From assembly GCA_947251855.1 (NCBI GenBank), contig CAMXUZ010000197.1, forward strand, positions 1-11,037: a DNA stretch of 11,037 nt, given 5' to 3'. A program made the translations under genes and the position numbers. This document shows positions 1 through 7,182 of this stretch, piece by piece; position 1 is the stretch's first letter, and every line of letters starts with the position of its first letter. Origin of the DNA: an uncultured Ruaniaceae bacterium (lineage in GTDB: Bacteria; Actinomycetota; Actinomycetes; Actinomycetales; Beutenbergiaceae). Below the pieces are notes generated by a model, which had not been told where the DNA came from, made no database searches, and saw only the letters and a program-made list of their open reading frames with translations.

Positions 1-445
1 ACTTCGGCTTGACCTGCACGACCTGGCCCGGCTTCACCTTGTAGGAGGGGCGGTCGACGATCTTGCCATCAACGAGGATGTGGCGGTGGGACACCGCCTG
101 GCGCGCCTGCGCCATCGTGCGGCCGAATCCGGCGCGCAGCACGAGCGCGTCGAGGCGCATCTCGAGGTTTTCCACGAGCGCTTCACCTGTCAGCCCCGAT
201 TCCTTCCGGGCGAGGTCGAAGGCGCGGCGCAGCTGCACCTCGCGCAGTGCGTACTGGGCACGCAGCCGCTGCTTCTCCTTGAGCCGGACGGCGTAGTCGG
301 AGTCCGCGCGGCGGCGGGCACGGCCGTGCTCCCCCGGCGGGTACGGGCGCTTCTCGAAGTAGCGGGCAGCCTTGGGCGTGAGGGGGATCCCCAGCGCACG
401 GGACATGCGCACCTGGCGGCGCGCTTTTTGGGAGTGGTTACTCAT
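1..445 (-). CDS. rpsD: 30S ribosomal protein S4, 5' part (3' end cut by window edge)
   Basis: This is the small-subunit protein S4, which binds the 5' domain of 16S rRNA, nucleates 30S assembly and takes part in decoding fidelity. The visible 148 codons begin at the ATG at 445-443 and read MSNHSQKARRQVRMSRALG, then the family hallmark PYPPGEHGRARRR at about residues 35-47. The S4 RNA-binding domain follows (LEMRLDALVLRAGF, then SHRHILVDGKIVDRPSYKVK). Family members are about 200 residues, so roughly 55 C-terminal residues lie beyond position 1. No cysteine is visible, so this is the zinc-free form lacking the N-terminal Cys4 knuckle. The ribosome-binding site is weak (AGAAAG about 7 bases before ATG). 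The gene lies 124 bases downstream of rarA, behind a structured leader, so it probably has its own promoter or control. Identification is secure. Confidence 0.97.
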   Translation of the reverse strand, partial: MSNHSQKARRQVRMSRALGIPLTPKAARYFEKRPYPPGEHGRARRRADSDYAVRLKEKQRLRAQYALREVQLRRAFDLARKESGLTGEALVENLEMRLDALVLRAGFGRTMAQARQAVSHRHILVDGKIVDRPSYKVKPGQVVQVKPK

Positions 446-473
446 GTGAGACTTTCTGTCGTTCTTCTTACGT

Positions 474-545
474 CATACCGGCGCCTGGGCACCGGTATGG
501 GGTCGACACGTAACGGCTAAGACCCCAGTGGTTCCGAAATGAACC
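474..545 (-). promoter_or_regulatory. candidate structured 5' leader of rpsD (three inverted repeats)
   Basis: Three inverted repeats lie between the rarA stop and the rpsD start. In the direction of rpsD transcription they are GGTTC/GAACC (545-541 with 534-530, 6-base loop), TGGGGTC/GACCCCA (527-521 with 504-498, 16-base loop) and CATACCGG/CCGGTATG (499-492 with 481-474, extendable by two more G-C pairs after one mismatch). The second and third share bases 498-499, so their outermost pairs compete. No T-run follows any of them, which argues against a simple intrinsic terminator for rarA. S4 is a known translational autoregulator in E. coli (alpha operon) and Bacillus (rpsD leader); that this leader does the same is my inference. 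I saw no convincing -35/-10 pair. Confidence 0.45.
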
Positions 546-569
546 TACGCAAGCTTAGCGCACGGCACT

Positions 570-1973
570 CTAGACCTCACCACCTGATTCAGGGGTATCC
601 GCCCGTTTGGTGGTGGTCTCGCTCACGTTTCGGTTCCGCAGCGCGTCCACCCGCGCGAGGCGCTCCCGGATCGCGCGTTCAAACCCTCGGTCGGTGGGGT
701 GGTAATATCGCGCTCCTGCGAGCACCTCCGGGAGATACTCCTGCCTGCCCACGGCGTGGGGAGCGTCGTGGGCATATTCGTACCCGACCCCGTGCCCAAG
801 GTCCTTCGCGCCCGCGTAATGCGCATCGCGCAGATGAGTAGGAATAGTTCCGAGCTTGCCGGCCCGCACATCCGCGAGCGCTGCATCGATCGCCTTATAG
901 GCGGCGTTGGACTTCGGGGCGCTCGCAATGTGGGCCACCGCCTGCGCGAGGGGGATCCGCCCCTCGGGCATCCCGATGAACGAGACCGCCTCCGCCGCTG
1001 CGATCGCGATTTGCAGGGCCGAGGGGTCAGCCATTCCCACTTCCTCAGCCGCCGCGATCACCACCCTCCGGGCGATGAAACGTGGATCCTCCCCCGCCGC
1101 GATCATCCTCGCGAGATAATGCAGGGAGGCATCGACGTCCGATCCGCGCATGGACTTGATGAACGCACTCGTGACGTCGTAATGCTGGTCCCCCGCCTTG
1201 TCGTAACGGACCGCCGCGACGTCGATCGCTTTTTCCACGTGCGCGAGCGTGATCTCGGTCGCGCTGGCAGAGATCGCACTTCCTGCCGCAGCTTCGAGGA
1301 TCGTGAGCGATTTGCGGCCGTCCCCACCGGCGAGCCGGAGCAAATACTCGCGGGCGTCCTCGTCGATCGTCAACTTCCCGGCCAAACCGCGCTCGTCCGT
1401 GAGGGCGCGGGAAACCAGCGTGTCGATCGATTCCATCTCCAGCTGCCGCAGCGTCACGAGGATTGATCGGGAAAGTAGCGGGGAGATCACCGAGAACGAA
1501 GGGTTCTCCGTGGTTGCGGCAATGAGCGTGACCCAGCGATTCTCCACCGCGGGCAGCAGCGCGTCCTGTTGCGATTTGGAGAACCGGTGTACTTCGTCAA
1601 TGAACAGCACCGTCTCTCCGGAGCCGGTGGTTAGCTTCCGGCGCGCTGCCTCGATGACGTTACGGACGTCCTTCACCCCAGCGGTGACGGCGGACAGTTC
1701 CGTGAAGTCCCGTCCCGATGCGCGCGCAACCAGATACGCCAGGGTCGTCTTTCCCGTCCCCGGCGGGCCCCACATGATGACAGAGCTAGGCGGCAGGTCA
1801 CCTTCCTGGGGCGGCTCCACCAACCGGTTCACCGGCGAGCCAGGTTCCAAGAGATGGTCCTGGCCGACGACTTCCTCGATAGACGCCGGCCGCATGCGCA
1901 CAGCCAGCGGAGCGCGAGGGTCCACCTGCGGCAGGCCCGAGGTGTCAGTTGCGGCAGAATCGAAGAGGTCCAC
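570..1973 (-). CDS. rarA: replication-associated recombination protein RarA (MgsA) AAA+ ATPase
   Basis: RarA is a cytoplasmic AAA+ ATPase of the RarA/MgsA/WRNIP1 family, related to clamp-loader and RuvB ATPases, that acts at stalled replication forks. The 467 residues match the usual length of about 430-470. Residues 20-38 carry the conserved N-terminal APLAVRMRP and VVGQDH segments. Walker A is GPPGTGKTT at 69-77, Walker B LFIDEVHR at 123-130, sensor 1 AATTENPSF at 152-160 and the SRS arginine-finger region at 168-170. The MgsA C-terminal oligomerisation domain begins near 266 (SAFIKSMRGSDVDASLHYLA) and runs to about 430. The start is GTG at 1973; the next in-frame ATG (residue 27) would remove conserved residues. 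An AGGA lies very close to the GTG and a TAGG somewhat further upstream. The position between aspS and rpsD is typical for Actinobacteria. Confidence 0.97.
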   Translation of the reverse strand: MDLFDSAATDTSGLPQVDPRAPLAVRMRPASIEEVVGQDHLLEPGSPVNRLVEPPQEGDLPPSSVIMWGPPGTGKTTLAYLVARASGRDFTELSAVTAGVKDVRNVIEAARRKLTTGSGETVLFIDEVHRFSKSQQDALLPAVENRWVTLIAATTENPSFSVISPLLSRSILVTLRQLEMESIDTLVSRALTDERGLAGKLTIDEDAREYLLRLAGGDGRKSLTILEAAAGSAISASATEITLAHVEKAIDVAAVRYDKAGDQHYDVTSAFIKSMRGSDVDASLHYLARMIAAGEDPRFIARRVVIAAAEEVGMADPSALQIAIAAAEAVSFIGMPEGRIPLAQAVAHIASAPKSNAAYKAIDAALADVRAGKLGTIPTHLRDAHYAGAKDLGHGVGYEYAHDAPHAVGRQEYLPEVLAGARYYHPTDRGFERAIRERLARVDALRNRNVSETTTKRADTPESGGEV

Positions 1974-2038
1974 GTTCCTAGCCTACGACGCGGCGCTGAC
2001 ATCGCTCTGCTACTGCTTCACTCACCTTCTTGCCGACA

Positions 2039-2058
2039 CGTGAGTGCTCACGAGCACT
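2039..2058. promoter_or_regulatory. nested palindrome upstream of rarA, possible operator
   Basis: CGTGAGTGCTCACG (2039-2052) is a 14-base inverted repeat with 6-base arms around a TG centre. It overlaps a second inverted repeat, AGTGCT/AGCACT (2043-2048 and 2053-2058, loop CACG). The site is about 66 bases upstream of the rarA GTG and about 120 bases upstream of the HNH gene, in the gap shared by these divergent genes. It is not followed by a T-run and does not resemble the actinobacterial LexA box (TCGAAC...GTTCGA). It may bind a dimeric regulator; which one, and of which gene, is unknown. The rest of this 206-base gap (1974-2179) shows only a short GGCTGT motif repeated at 2101, 2107 and 2115, and no clear -35/-10 pair. 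Confidence 0.35.
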
Positions 2059-2179
2059 TCCCGGCACGCTGCCCAGAAGTCCGATGGCGAGGTTGTCGTC
2101 GGCTGTGGCTGTTTGGCTGTTTCTTGCGGTTTGGGGCAGGTCGGTGTGGCGTGTCACATCCTGGGTTTAGGGTGGGGGT

Positions 2180-4411
2180 ATGTCAGGTGGTTCGGCGCAG
2201 TTTGCTTTGGCCCCGGTCGTTGAGGATCGGGATGTTTTGGCGGCTGCGCGCGGGTTCGCGGATCAGATTTTTGATGCCGAGCTGGGGTTGATGTCGGCGG
2301 CGTTGGAGTGGGTGCACCGCAATCCGGGGGTGTTCATGTCCCGTCACCAGGATCGGTGGGGAACGGGGCAGATGGGGCAGGTGGATTGGGAAGGGGTGGC
2401 CAAGGCCGGGTGCGTGTTGGTGGATGAGATGTCGATCCCGGAATTTGCTTATGCCACCGGGATGTCGCAGCAGGTGGCCCGGTCATTGATTCATGATGCG
2501 GTGGTGATGTTCTACCGCTTTCCTCGCACGTGGGCGCGGATGAGTTCGGGGCAGGTCCCGATCTGGCGGGCCCGTTTGGTCCCGCGCCTGGGAGCAGAGG
2601 TGGAGGCGAAGGTGGCCCGGTATGTGGATGGTCATTTGGATCAGGCCGGGGCGCGGTTTACTCGCCCCCATATTCAGCGTCTGATTGATGAGGCTCGGCT
2701 TCGTTACACCCCTGATGAGGTTGCTGTGGAGGTGGCCGCCAGTGCTGAGCAGCGCGGGGTCGATATCGACACCCGCAGCGGGACGCACCTGGGGTTGGCG
2801 GATGTGCAGGCCTGTTTAGACCTTCCCGATGCGCTGGATTTAGAGGCCGCTTTGGCCCAGGGGGCCGCGCAGTTGAAAGCGGCCGGATCCCTCGAGCCGT
2901 TACATGTGCGCCGCGCCCAAGCCTTGGGCGACCTGGCCCGCAGCGCGCAAACCCCCACCCCGCCACCGCTCACCTTCCCCGACCCGGACAACACCGACGA
3001 CGACAAGATGACCGAAGAGACCGGCGATGGGACTGATCGGGCCCGATGGGATGGCAAAGGGGTTGCAAAAACGGGGGTGAAGATCTATATCCATCTCAAT
3101 CACACCGCCCTGCGCTGCACCTGCACTTCCGCTACCGACCCGAACACCCCGGCGAACACCCCCGCCGGTGGGACAGGTCCGCCTGCTTCGGCATTCGGTG
3201 GGACAGCTCCGCCTAAGACGGCGAGGATGGCGGCGGATGCGACATCTGATTCGTCATCGAACCCTGCGGCCCCGGGGACAGCTCCGCCTGCTTCGGCATT
3301 CGGTGGGGCAGCTCTGGGCAAGGGACTGCCGGGAGGGTCGTTTGTTGAGTACTTCATCAAAGGCCCCGGCCCCAGGCCTGGCCCCGGGGTGAGTCCCGCC
3401 CCGCAATCCCTCACCGGGCCGAACCTTGCCTCGCCTGCCGAGGGGGAGTCTGACGGCGCGTCCACGCCCCGGGGTGCGCCGTCGCCGGCGTCGATGGGGT
3501 TTGAGGGGTTTTTGATGCCCGACGTTACCCGGCAGGAGGACCACCTAGGCGAGGCGTGCCGGGTGGATGGGACCGGGATGGCAACCGCTGTGCTCGCCCC
3601 AGAAACGATCCGGGGCTGGTTCACCCGCCCCCGGGCGTTTGACTGCCCCGGGGTGAAGATCTCGGTGCAGCAGGTGTTAGATCCCCAAGAGTTCATCTCT
3701 ACTCAGGCCTACGAGGTGCCTCAGCGGGCCCGGCAGGCCACCATCCTCACCGACCGCTCGTGTGCGTTTCCCTACTGCCATGCCATCGCCGAGCGGGCCG
3801 ATTGTGATCACATCACTGCCTACGATCAGGGCGGTCCCAGTTGCACATGTAATCTTGCCGCGCTGTGCCGGTTTCATCACCGATTGAAAACCCACGGCCA
3901 ACACCACCCAGATCACAGATGGACCTACGCCCCGTTAGGGCAGGGCAAATACGTGTGGCACGGCCCGAATGATATTCACCTGCTGCGCACTGCCACCGGC
4001 ACGCATGTCCTGCCCGGGGATATCTTCACCACCCGCCCCACAGATGGCCAGCCGACCCCTGGGATCCGCTACCCCGATGGCACCACCAGCGGGTTTGATG
4101 AACACCACCCCGCCTTCGCCGCCGTCACCGATCCCCTGGCCCTGCCCCACGCCAACCCTGATGGCCATCCCCGTCCCCTGCCCGAAGTGACCTTGATGCA
4201 ACAACTCCTGCGCGAACGAGCCAAAGACCCCGAGGCCCACACCTACTACCAACGCTACGCCGCCGCCGGCAAACACCTCGCCCGACCCGAAATCGAATAC
4301 TGCGAACTCCCACCCCAAACCACCACCGCCGCAACACCCGATGACGAAAAACACGACGACACCGATGAAAACCCCGGCCCCTTCTACAACCCCGGACCCC
4401 CACCCTTCTGA
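2180..4411 (+). CDS. DUF222 / HNH endonuclease family protein (13E12-like), with low-complexity insert
   Basis: This 743-residue protein belongs to the actinobacterial DUF222-HNH family, often annotated as 13E12 repeat or HNH endonuclease. Residues about 15-250 form the helical DUF222 region. VKIYIHLNHTAL (300-311) and then PETIRGWF and ISVQQVLDPQEF (474-506) are the usual segments leading to the nuclease. The HNH domain covers about 523-570, with CAFPYC (zinc-type C-x4-C, 528-533), CDHI (542-545), the CTCNLAALC segment (556-563) and RFHH (564-567). The catalytic DH, N and HH are intact, so activity is possible. The C-terminus ends in an acidic and then proline-rich tail. Residues about 312-445 are a Pro/Gly/Ala/Ser-rich insert with repeats. 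ATG at 2180 is chosen because TAG lies in frame at 2168-2170; the ribosome-binding site is only a G-rich run. It faces its neighbours on both sides. The true function is not established; nuclease, mobile-element-like gene and phage attachment target (as for mycobacterial REP13E12) are all possible. Confidence 0.9.
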   Translation: MSGGSAQFALAPVVEDRDVLAAARGFADQIFDAELGLMSAALEWVHRNPGVFMSRHQDRWGTGQMGQVDWEGVAKAGCVLVDEMSIPEFAYATGMSQQVARSLIHDAVVMFYRFPRTWARMSSGQVPIWRARLVPRLGAEVEAKVARYVDGHLDQAGARFTRPHIQRLIDEARLRYTPDEVAVEVAASAEQRGVDIDTRSGTHLGLADVQACLDLPDALDLEAALAQGAAQLKAAGSLEPLHVRRAQALGDLARSAQTPTPPPLTFPDPDNTDDDKMTEETGDGTDRARWDGKGVAKTGVKIYIHLNHTALRCTCTSATDPNTPANTPAGGTGPPASAFGGTAPPKTARMAADATSDSSSNPAAPGTAPPASAFGGAALGKGLPGGSFVEYFIKGPGPRPGPGVSPAPQSLTGPNLASPAEGESDGASTPRGAPSPASMGFEGFLMPDVTRQEDHLGEACRVDGTGMATAVLAPETIRGWFTRPRAFDCPGVKISVQQVLDPQEFISTQAYEVPQRARQATILTDRSCAFPYCHAIAERADCDHITAYDQGGPSCTCNLAALCRFHHRLKTHGQHHPDHRWTYAPLGQGKYVWHGPNDIHLLRTATGTHVLPGDIFTTRPTDGQPTPGIRYPDGTTSGFDEHHPAFAAVTDPLALPHANPDGHPRPLPEVTLMQQLLRERAKDPEAHTYYQRYAAAGKHLARPEIEYCELPPQTTTAATPDDEKHDDTDENPGPFYNPGPPPF
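3166..3314 (+). repeat. in-frame repeats of about 30 bases inside the HNH gene linker
   Basis: Bases 3171-3209 and 3276-3314 match at 37 of 39 positions and lie 105 bases (35 codons) apart, so both are read in the same frame. Each contains a shorter unit beginning GGTGGGACAG-TCCGCCT that recurs 30 bases later (3166-3184 and 3196-3214; 18 of 19 identical). In the protein this gives GTGPPASAFG (331-340), a partial GTAPP (341-345) and GTAPPASAFG (366-375). The repeats sit in the low-complexity linker before the nuclease domain, where copy number may vary between strains by slippage or unequal recombination. Confidence 0.8.
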
Positions 4412-4433
4412 GCGAGGGGTTCCGGCGGGATCG

Positions 4434-5168
4434 TCAAGCGCGGCTTCGGGAGTTGATCTCGTACGTGGTGCGGAACCCGAGGCGGCGGTAGATCTCGATC
4501 GCTCGGAAATTCTGCGCGTATACGCCCAGCGAGACTCTCGTCGCTCCCTCCCGGAAGGCGATTTGTGCCATTCCGGCGGTGAGGGCAGAGCCAATCCCTT
4601 GCCCTTGGAATGCAGGTGCGGTGCCGATCGAACCGAAGTGAGCGGCACTTTTCCACCGCTCGCCGTCCCAGCCCGTGGCACCTCCGATCGCGCGAACTTC
4701 CCCGCTCGTATCGACCCAGCCGAACCACCGAGAACCAGGGGTGTCCACGCTCAGATAGCTATCGGGAATTACGCGTTCACGGACGGAGTCGATGAGCGCC
4801 CGCTCGCTCACTCGGTCGAGCTCGCGAACCTGATTAGATCCTGGTACTTCAGGCACGAAGTCGGCATCCATCCAGTCCCAGTCTTCTGAGGCTGCGAAGG
4901 AGAAACCGGCACGTACATCGTCCCCCAGAAGTTCCCATGTTCCGCGGATCATCGTGCCGCGTATGAACCTGCGCGGATCGAGCCCCGAGAGGAGCTCGGC
5001 GATCGCGGTGGGCTTGCCCACGCCGATGAAGGCCATGCCACGGCGAGAATTATGTTCGACGACGATCGCCTCGCCCGTCTCATGAATAGCGAGAGGTTCA
5101 TCGACCATTTCGGCGAGGAACGTGTGAGAACTCCACGCCGGCGGGATGGTCACCCCGTCCGGGTTCAC
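4434..5168 (-). CDS. GNAT family N-acetyltransferase coupled to aspS
   Basis: This 244-residue protein has a GCN5-related N-acetyltransferase domain at its C-terminus (about 120-244). The acetyl-CoA pyrophosphate-binding motif QGQGIG is at 188-193, preceded by the beta-strand segment [12 protein letters not shown], and [18 protein letters not shown] at 220-237 is the usual motif B end. The first ~115 residues are not obviously [23 protein letters not shown] (45-63) followed by a Trp/Asp-rich stretch could be a degenerate N-terminal GNAT half or a substrate-binding extension. The start is GTG at 5168, whose GTGA overlaps the aspS TGA stop by 4 bases; a GAAGG lies upstream inside aspS. It is therefore very likely co-transcribed and translationally coupled with aspS. 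The substrate is unknown; a ribosomal protein, a small molecule or an aminoacyl conjugate would each fit. The end is 22 bases from the converging HNH gene, with no hairpin terminator visible between. Confidence 0.88.
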   Translation of the reverse strand: MNPDGVTIPPAWSSHTFLAEMVDEPLAIHETGEAIVVEHNSRRGMAFIGVGKPTAIAELLSGLDPRRFIRGTMIRGTWELLGDDVRAGFSFAASEDWDWMDADFVPEVPGSNQVRELDRVSERALIDSVRERVIPDSYLSVDTPGSRWFGWVDTSGEVRAIGGATGWDGERWKSAAHFGSIGTAPAFQGQGIGSALTAGMAQIAFREGATRVSLGVYAQNFRAIEIYRRLGFRTTYEINSRSRA

Positions 5169-6940
5169 TCGGCGCTAGCCTTCGGCTTCGCGTCGACCCC
5201 GGCCTCCTTACGCTGCTCTGGCGTGATTGGTGCAGGTGCCTGCGTGAGCGGATCGTAGCCGCCTCCCGATTTGGGGAAGGCGATGACGTCGCGGATGGAG
5301 TCTGACTTGGTGAGGAGCGCGATGATGCGGTCCCAACCGAACGCGATCCCGCCGTGCGGGGGTGCACCGAACGCGAACGCATCGAGAAGGAACCCGAACT
5401 TCTCGCGGGCTTCTTCCTCGCCGATGCCCATGATCTTGAACACGCGTTCCTGCACGTCGCCGCAGTGAATACGGATCGATCCACCACCGATTTCGTTCCC
5501 GTTGCAGACGATGTCGTAGGCGTACGCGGTCGCGGCAGCGGGGTCCTCTTCGAAACGGTCGATCCACTCATCGGTGGGAGAGGTGAACGCGTGGTGGACC
5601 GCCGTCCATGCCCCGCCTCCAACTGCTACGTCGTCGTCATCCTCATCTGCAGGTTTGAACAGCGGGGCGTCAACGACCCAGACGAAGGACCATGCGTCCT
5701 CGTCGATCAACCCGGTGCGGTGACCGATTTCTACGCGGGCAGCACCGAGCAGTCCGAGGGAGGCGGTCCGTGCGCCAGCGGCGAAGAAAATGGCATCGCC
5801 AGGATTGGCGCCGACCGCAGCAACGAGGCCTTCGCGTTCAGCGTCGGAGAGGTTCTTCGCAACCGGGCCGCCCAGCTCCCCGTCCGCGCCGACCGTCACA
5901 TAGGCAAGTCCGCGTGCGCCGCGCTGTTTCGCCCACTCCTGCCACGCATCGAACTGGCGGCGTGGTTGTGATGCGCCGCCGGGCATGACGACGGCGCCGA
6001 CGTACGGGGCTTGGAACACTCGGAACGGGGTGTCGGCGAAGTATTCGGTAAGGTCGACGAGTTCGAGGTCTAACCGGAGATCCGGCTTGTCCGTTCCGTA
6101 CTTCGCCATCGCTTCGGCGAAGGTGATCCGGGGAATCGGCGTGGAGATCTCATAGCCGATGAGCTTCCAGATGTTCACCAGGAGAGCCTCGGCAAGAGCG
6201 ATGACATCGTCTTGCTCCACGAAGCTCATTTCCACATCGAGTTGAGTGAACTCGGGCTGCCGGTCGGCACGGAAGTCTTCATCCCGGTAGCACCGGGCGA
6301 TCTGGTAATAACGTTCCATTCCCGCCACCATGAGCAGCTGCTTGAAGAGCTGTGGGGATTGTGGCAGGGCATACCAGGATCCGGGGTTGAGACGCGCTGG
6401 CACGAGGAAGTCGCGAGCACCCTCGGGTGTGGAGCGGGTGAGGGTGGGGGTTTCGATCTCGACGAATCCCGCATCATCGAGCACGTCCCGAGCTGCTTTG
6501 TTCACTTGTGCGCGGAGCCGGATCGCGTGAGCCGGGTCGGGCCGACGCAGATCGAGGTAACGGTACTTCAACCGCACTTCTTCGCCCACGTCAACCCGCT
6601 CGTTCAGTGCCGTGGAAACTTGGAACGGCAGTGCTGCGGAGGAGTTGAGTACCTCCACGTCCGTGGCGATGACCTCGATCTCACCCGTGGCAAGGTTCGG
6701 GTTGGCGTTGCCTTCGGGCCGCGGCGAGACCTCGCCAGTGATCTTGAGGACATACTCGCTGCGTAGTGGGTGCGCTACTTCTTCATCGCGGATAACCACC
6801 TGTGCGATACCGGAGGAGTCCCGCAGGTCGATGAAGGCCACTCCCCCGTGATCTCGCCGCCGATCTACCCAGCCAGACAGGGTTACGGTCGAACCGATAT
6901 CGCTGGCGCGTAGAGATCCAGCGGGGTGGGTGCGATACAC
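5165..6940 (-). CDS. aspS: aspartyl-tRNA synthetase (AspRS), likely non-discriminating
   Basis: AspRS is a class IIb synthetase that attaches aspartate to tRNA-Asp in the cytoplasm. The 591 residues are the bacterial length and show an N-terminal OB-fold anticodon-binding domain ([19 protein letters not shown], 23-41) and the catalytic core with RYLDLRR (127-133). They also show [11 protein letters not shown] (194-204), motif 2 [19 protein letters not shown] (217-235), the bacterial GAD insertion (about 285-420) and motif 3 GIAFGWDRI (531-539). Histidine at position 31, in RRRDHGG, is the residue linked in Pseudomonas AspRS to relaxed specificity that also charges tRNA-Asn; E. coli-type enzymes have leucine. 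This suggests a tRNA-dependent route to Asn-tRNA through GatCAB (inference). The start is GTG at 6940 with a strong GAGGAGG 7 bases upstream. It is the first gene of an aspS-GNAT unit. Confidence 0.98.
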   Translation of the reverse strand: MYRTHPAGSLRASDIGSTVTLSGWVDRRRDHGGVAFIDLRDSSGIAQVVIRDEEVAHPLRSEYVLKITGEVSPRPEGNANPNLATGEIEVIATDVEVLNSSAALPFQVSTALNERVDVGEEVRLKYRYLDLRRPDPAHAIRLRAQVNKAARDVLDDAGFVEIETPTLTRSTPEGARDFLVPARLNPGSWYALPQSPQLFKQLLMVAGMERYYQIARCYRDEDFRADRQPEFTQLDVEMSFVEQDDVIALAEALLVNIWKLIGYEISTPIPRITFAEAMAKYGTDKPDLRLDLELVDLTEYFADTPFRVFQAPYVGAVVMPGGASQPRRQFDAWQEWAKQRGARGLAYVTVGADGELGGPVAKNLSDAEREGLVAAVGANPGDAIFFAAGARTASLGLLGAARVEIGHRTGLIDEDAWSFVWVVDAPLFKPADEDDDDVAVGGGAWTAVHHAFTSPTDEWIDRFEEDPAAATAYAYDIVCNGNEIGGGSIRIHCGDVQERVFKIMGIGEEEAREKFGFLLDAFAFGAPPHGGIAFGWDRIIALLTKSDSIRDVIAFPKSGGGYDPLTQAPAPITPEQRKEAGVDAKPKASAE

Positions 6941-6947
6941 GGGGTTT

Positions 6948-6954
6948 CCTCCTC
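6948..6954 (-). promoter_or_regulatory. strong Shine-Dalgarno of aspS
   Basis: The minus strand reads GAGGAGG here, 7 bases before the GTG at 6940. This near-perfect complement to the 16S rRNA end fixes the GTG as the aspS start and is clearly better than the sites in front of the other genes in the window. Confidence 0.8.
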
Positions 6955-6991
6955 GGGCGCGTGAATGACAGGGCTATTGAGCCAACCTCTG

Positions 6992-6997
6992 ATTCTA
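6992..6997 (-). promoter_or_regulatory. candidate -10 box of aspS
   Basis: The minus strand reads TAGAAT, five of six matches to TATAAT. It would place the transcript start near 6985 and give a leader of roughly 45 bases before the aspS GTG. No good -35 is seen 16-18 bases upstream (TGCGCC at 17 is poor), so the call rests on the -10 alone. The surrounding 273-base gap (6941-7213) must also hold the promoter of the divergent helicase gene; TTGAAC at 7101-7106 region on the plus strand is a possible -35 there, but I find no matching -10. Confidence 0.35.
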
Positions 6998-7070
6998 CGG
7001 TTAGTTCCGACCGTGGCGCACCTCCGTACCACCGCGAAATGCGTAACGGCAGCCCGGCGGTGATGAGAAG

Positions 7071-7182
7071 CACACGGGCCCTCCCCCGATTCCACCCCGT
7101 TTGAACGTAAGCTATTGAGGTTCGGAGCAGATGAGCCGCAGGTTGAGTGTTTTCAGGGTGCGGCGAGTGGCCACACGGGCCC
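7071..7182. repeat. 11-base direct repeat in the aspS-deaD divergent gap
   Basis: CACACGGGCCC occurs at 7071-7081 and again at 7172-7182, 101 bases apart, on the plus strand. The second copy lies within two adjacent 8-base palindromes, GTGGCCAC (7167-7174) and CGGGCCCG (7176-7183), about 30-45 bases before the deaD ATG. The pair could be a two-site regulator target or part of the deaD 5' untranslated region, or chance in GC-rich DNA. No function can be assigned from sequence alone. Confidence 0.3.

Noticed and set aside
80..520. Plus-strand open frame (146 codons) opposite rpsD
   Set aside because: It is the complement of the S4 gene, whose protein sequence is unmistakable.
583..593. CCTGATTCAGG palindrome near the rarA stop
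   Set aside because: It lies within the last RarA codons, has only 5-base arms and is not followed by a T-run, so chance is the simplest reading.
699..2043. Plus-strand open frames (255 and 264 codons) opposite rarA
   Set aside because: Both are complements of the RarA coding sequence with Arg/Ser-rich, motif-free translations.
2101..2120. GGCTGT repeated three times upstream of the HNH gene
   Set aside because: The unit is short and the surrounding DNA is G/T-rich, so it is likely compositional; no regulator site is recognised.
3166..3314. CRISPR-like spacing of repeats in the HNH gene
   Set aside because: There are only two full copies, in frame within a coding sequence, with repetitive spacer; no cas genes are present.
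4412..4433. Terminator or insertion-end signal between the HNH gene and the GNAT gene
   Set aside because: The 22 bases contain no hairpin, T-run, or match to the sequence in front of the HNH gene.
3100..4681. Minus-strand open frames (198 and 248 codons) opposite the HNH gene
   Set aside because: Translations are Gly/Val/Ala-rich low complexity mirroring the HNH gene; the second also runs into the GNAT gene in another frame.
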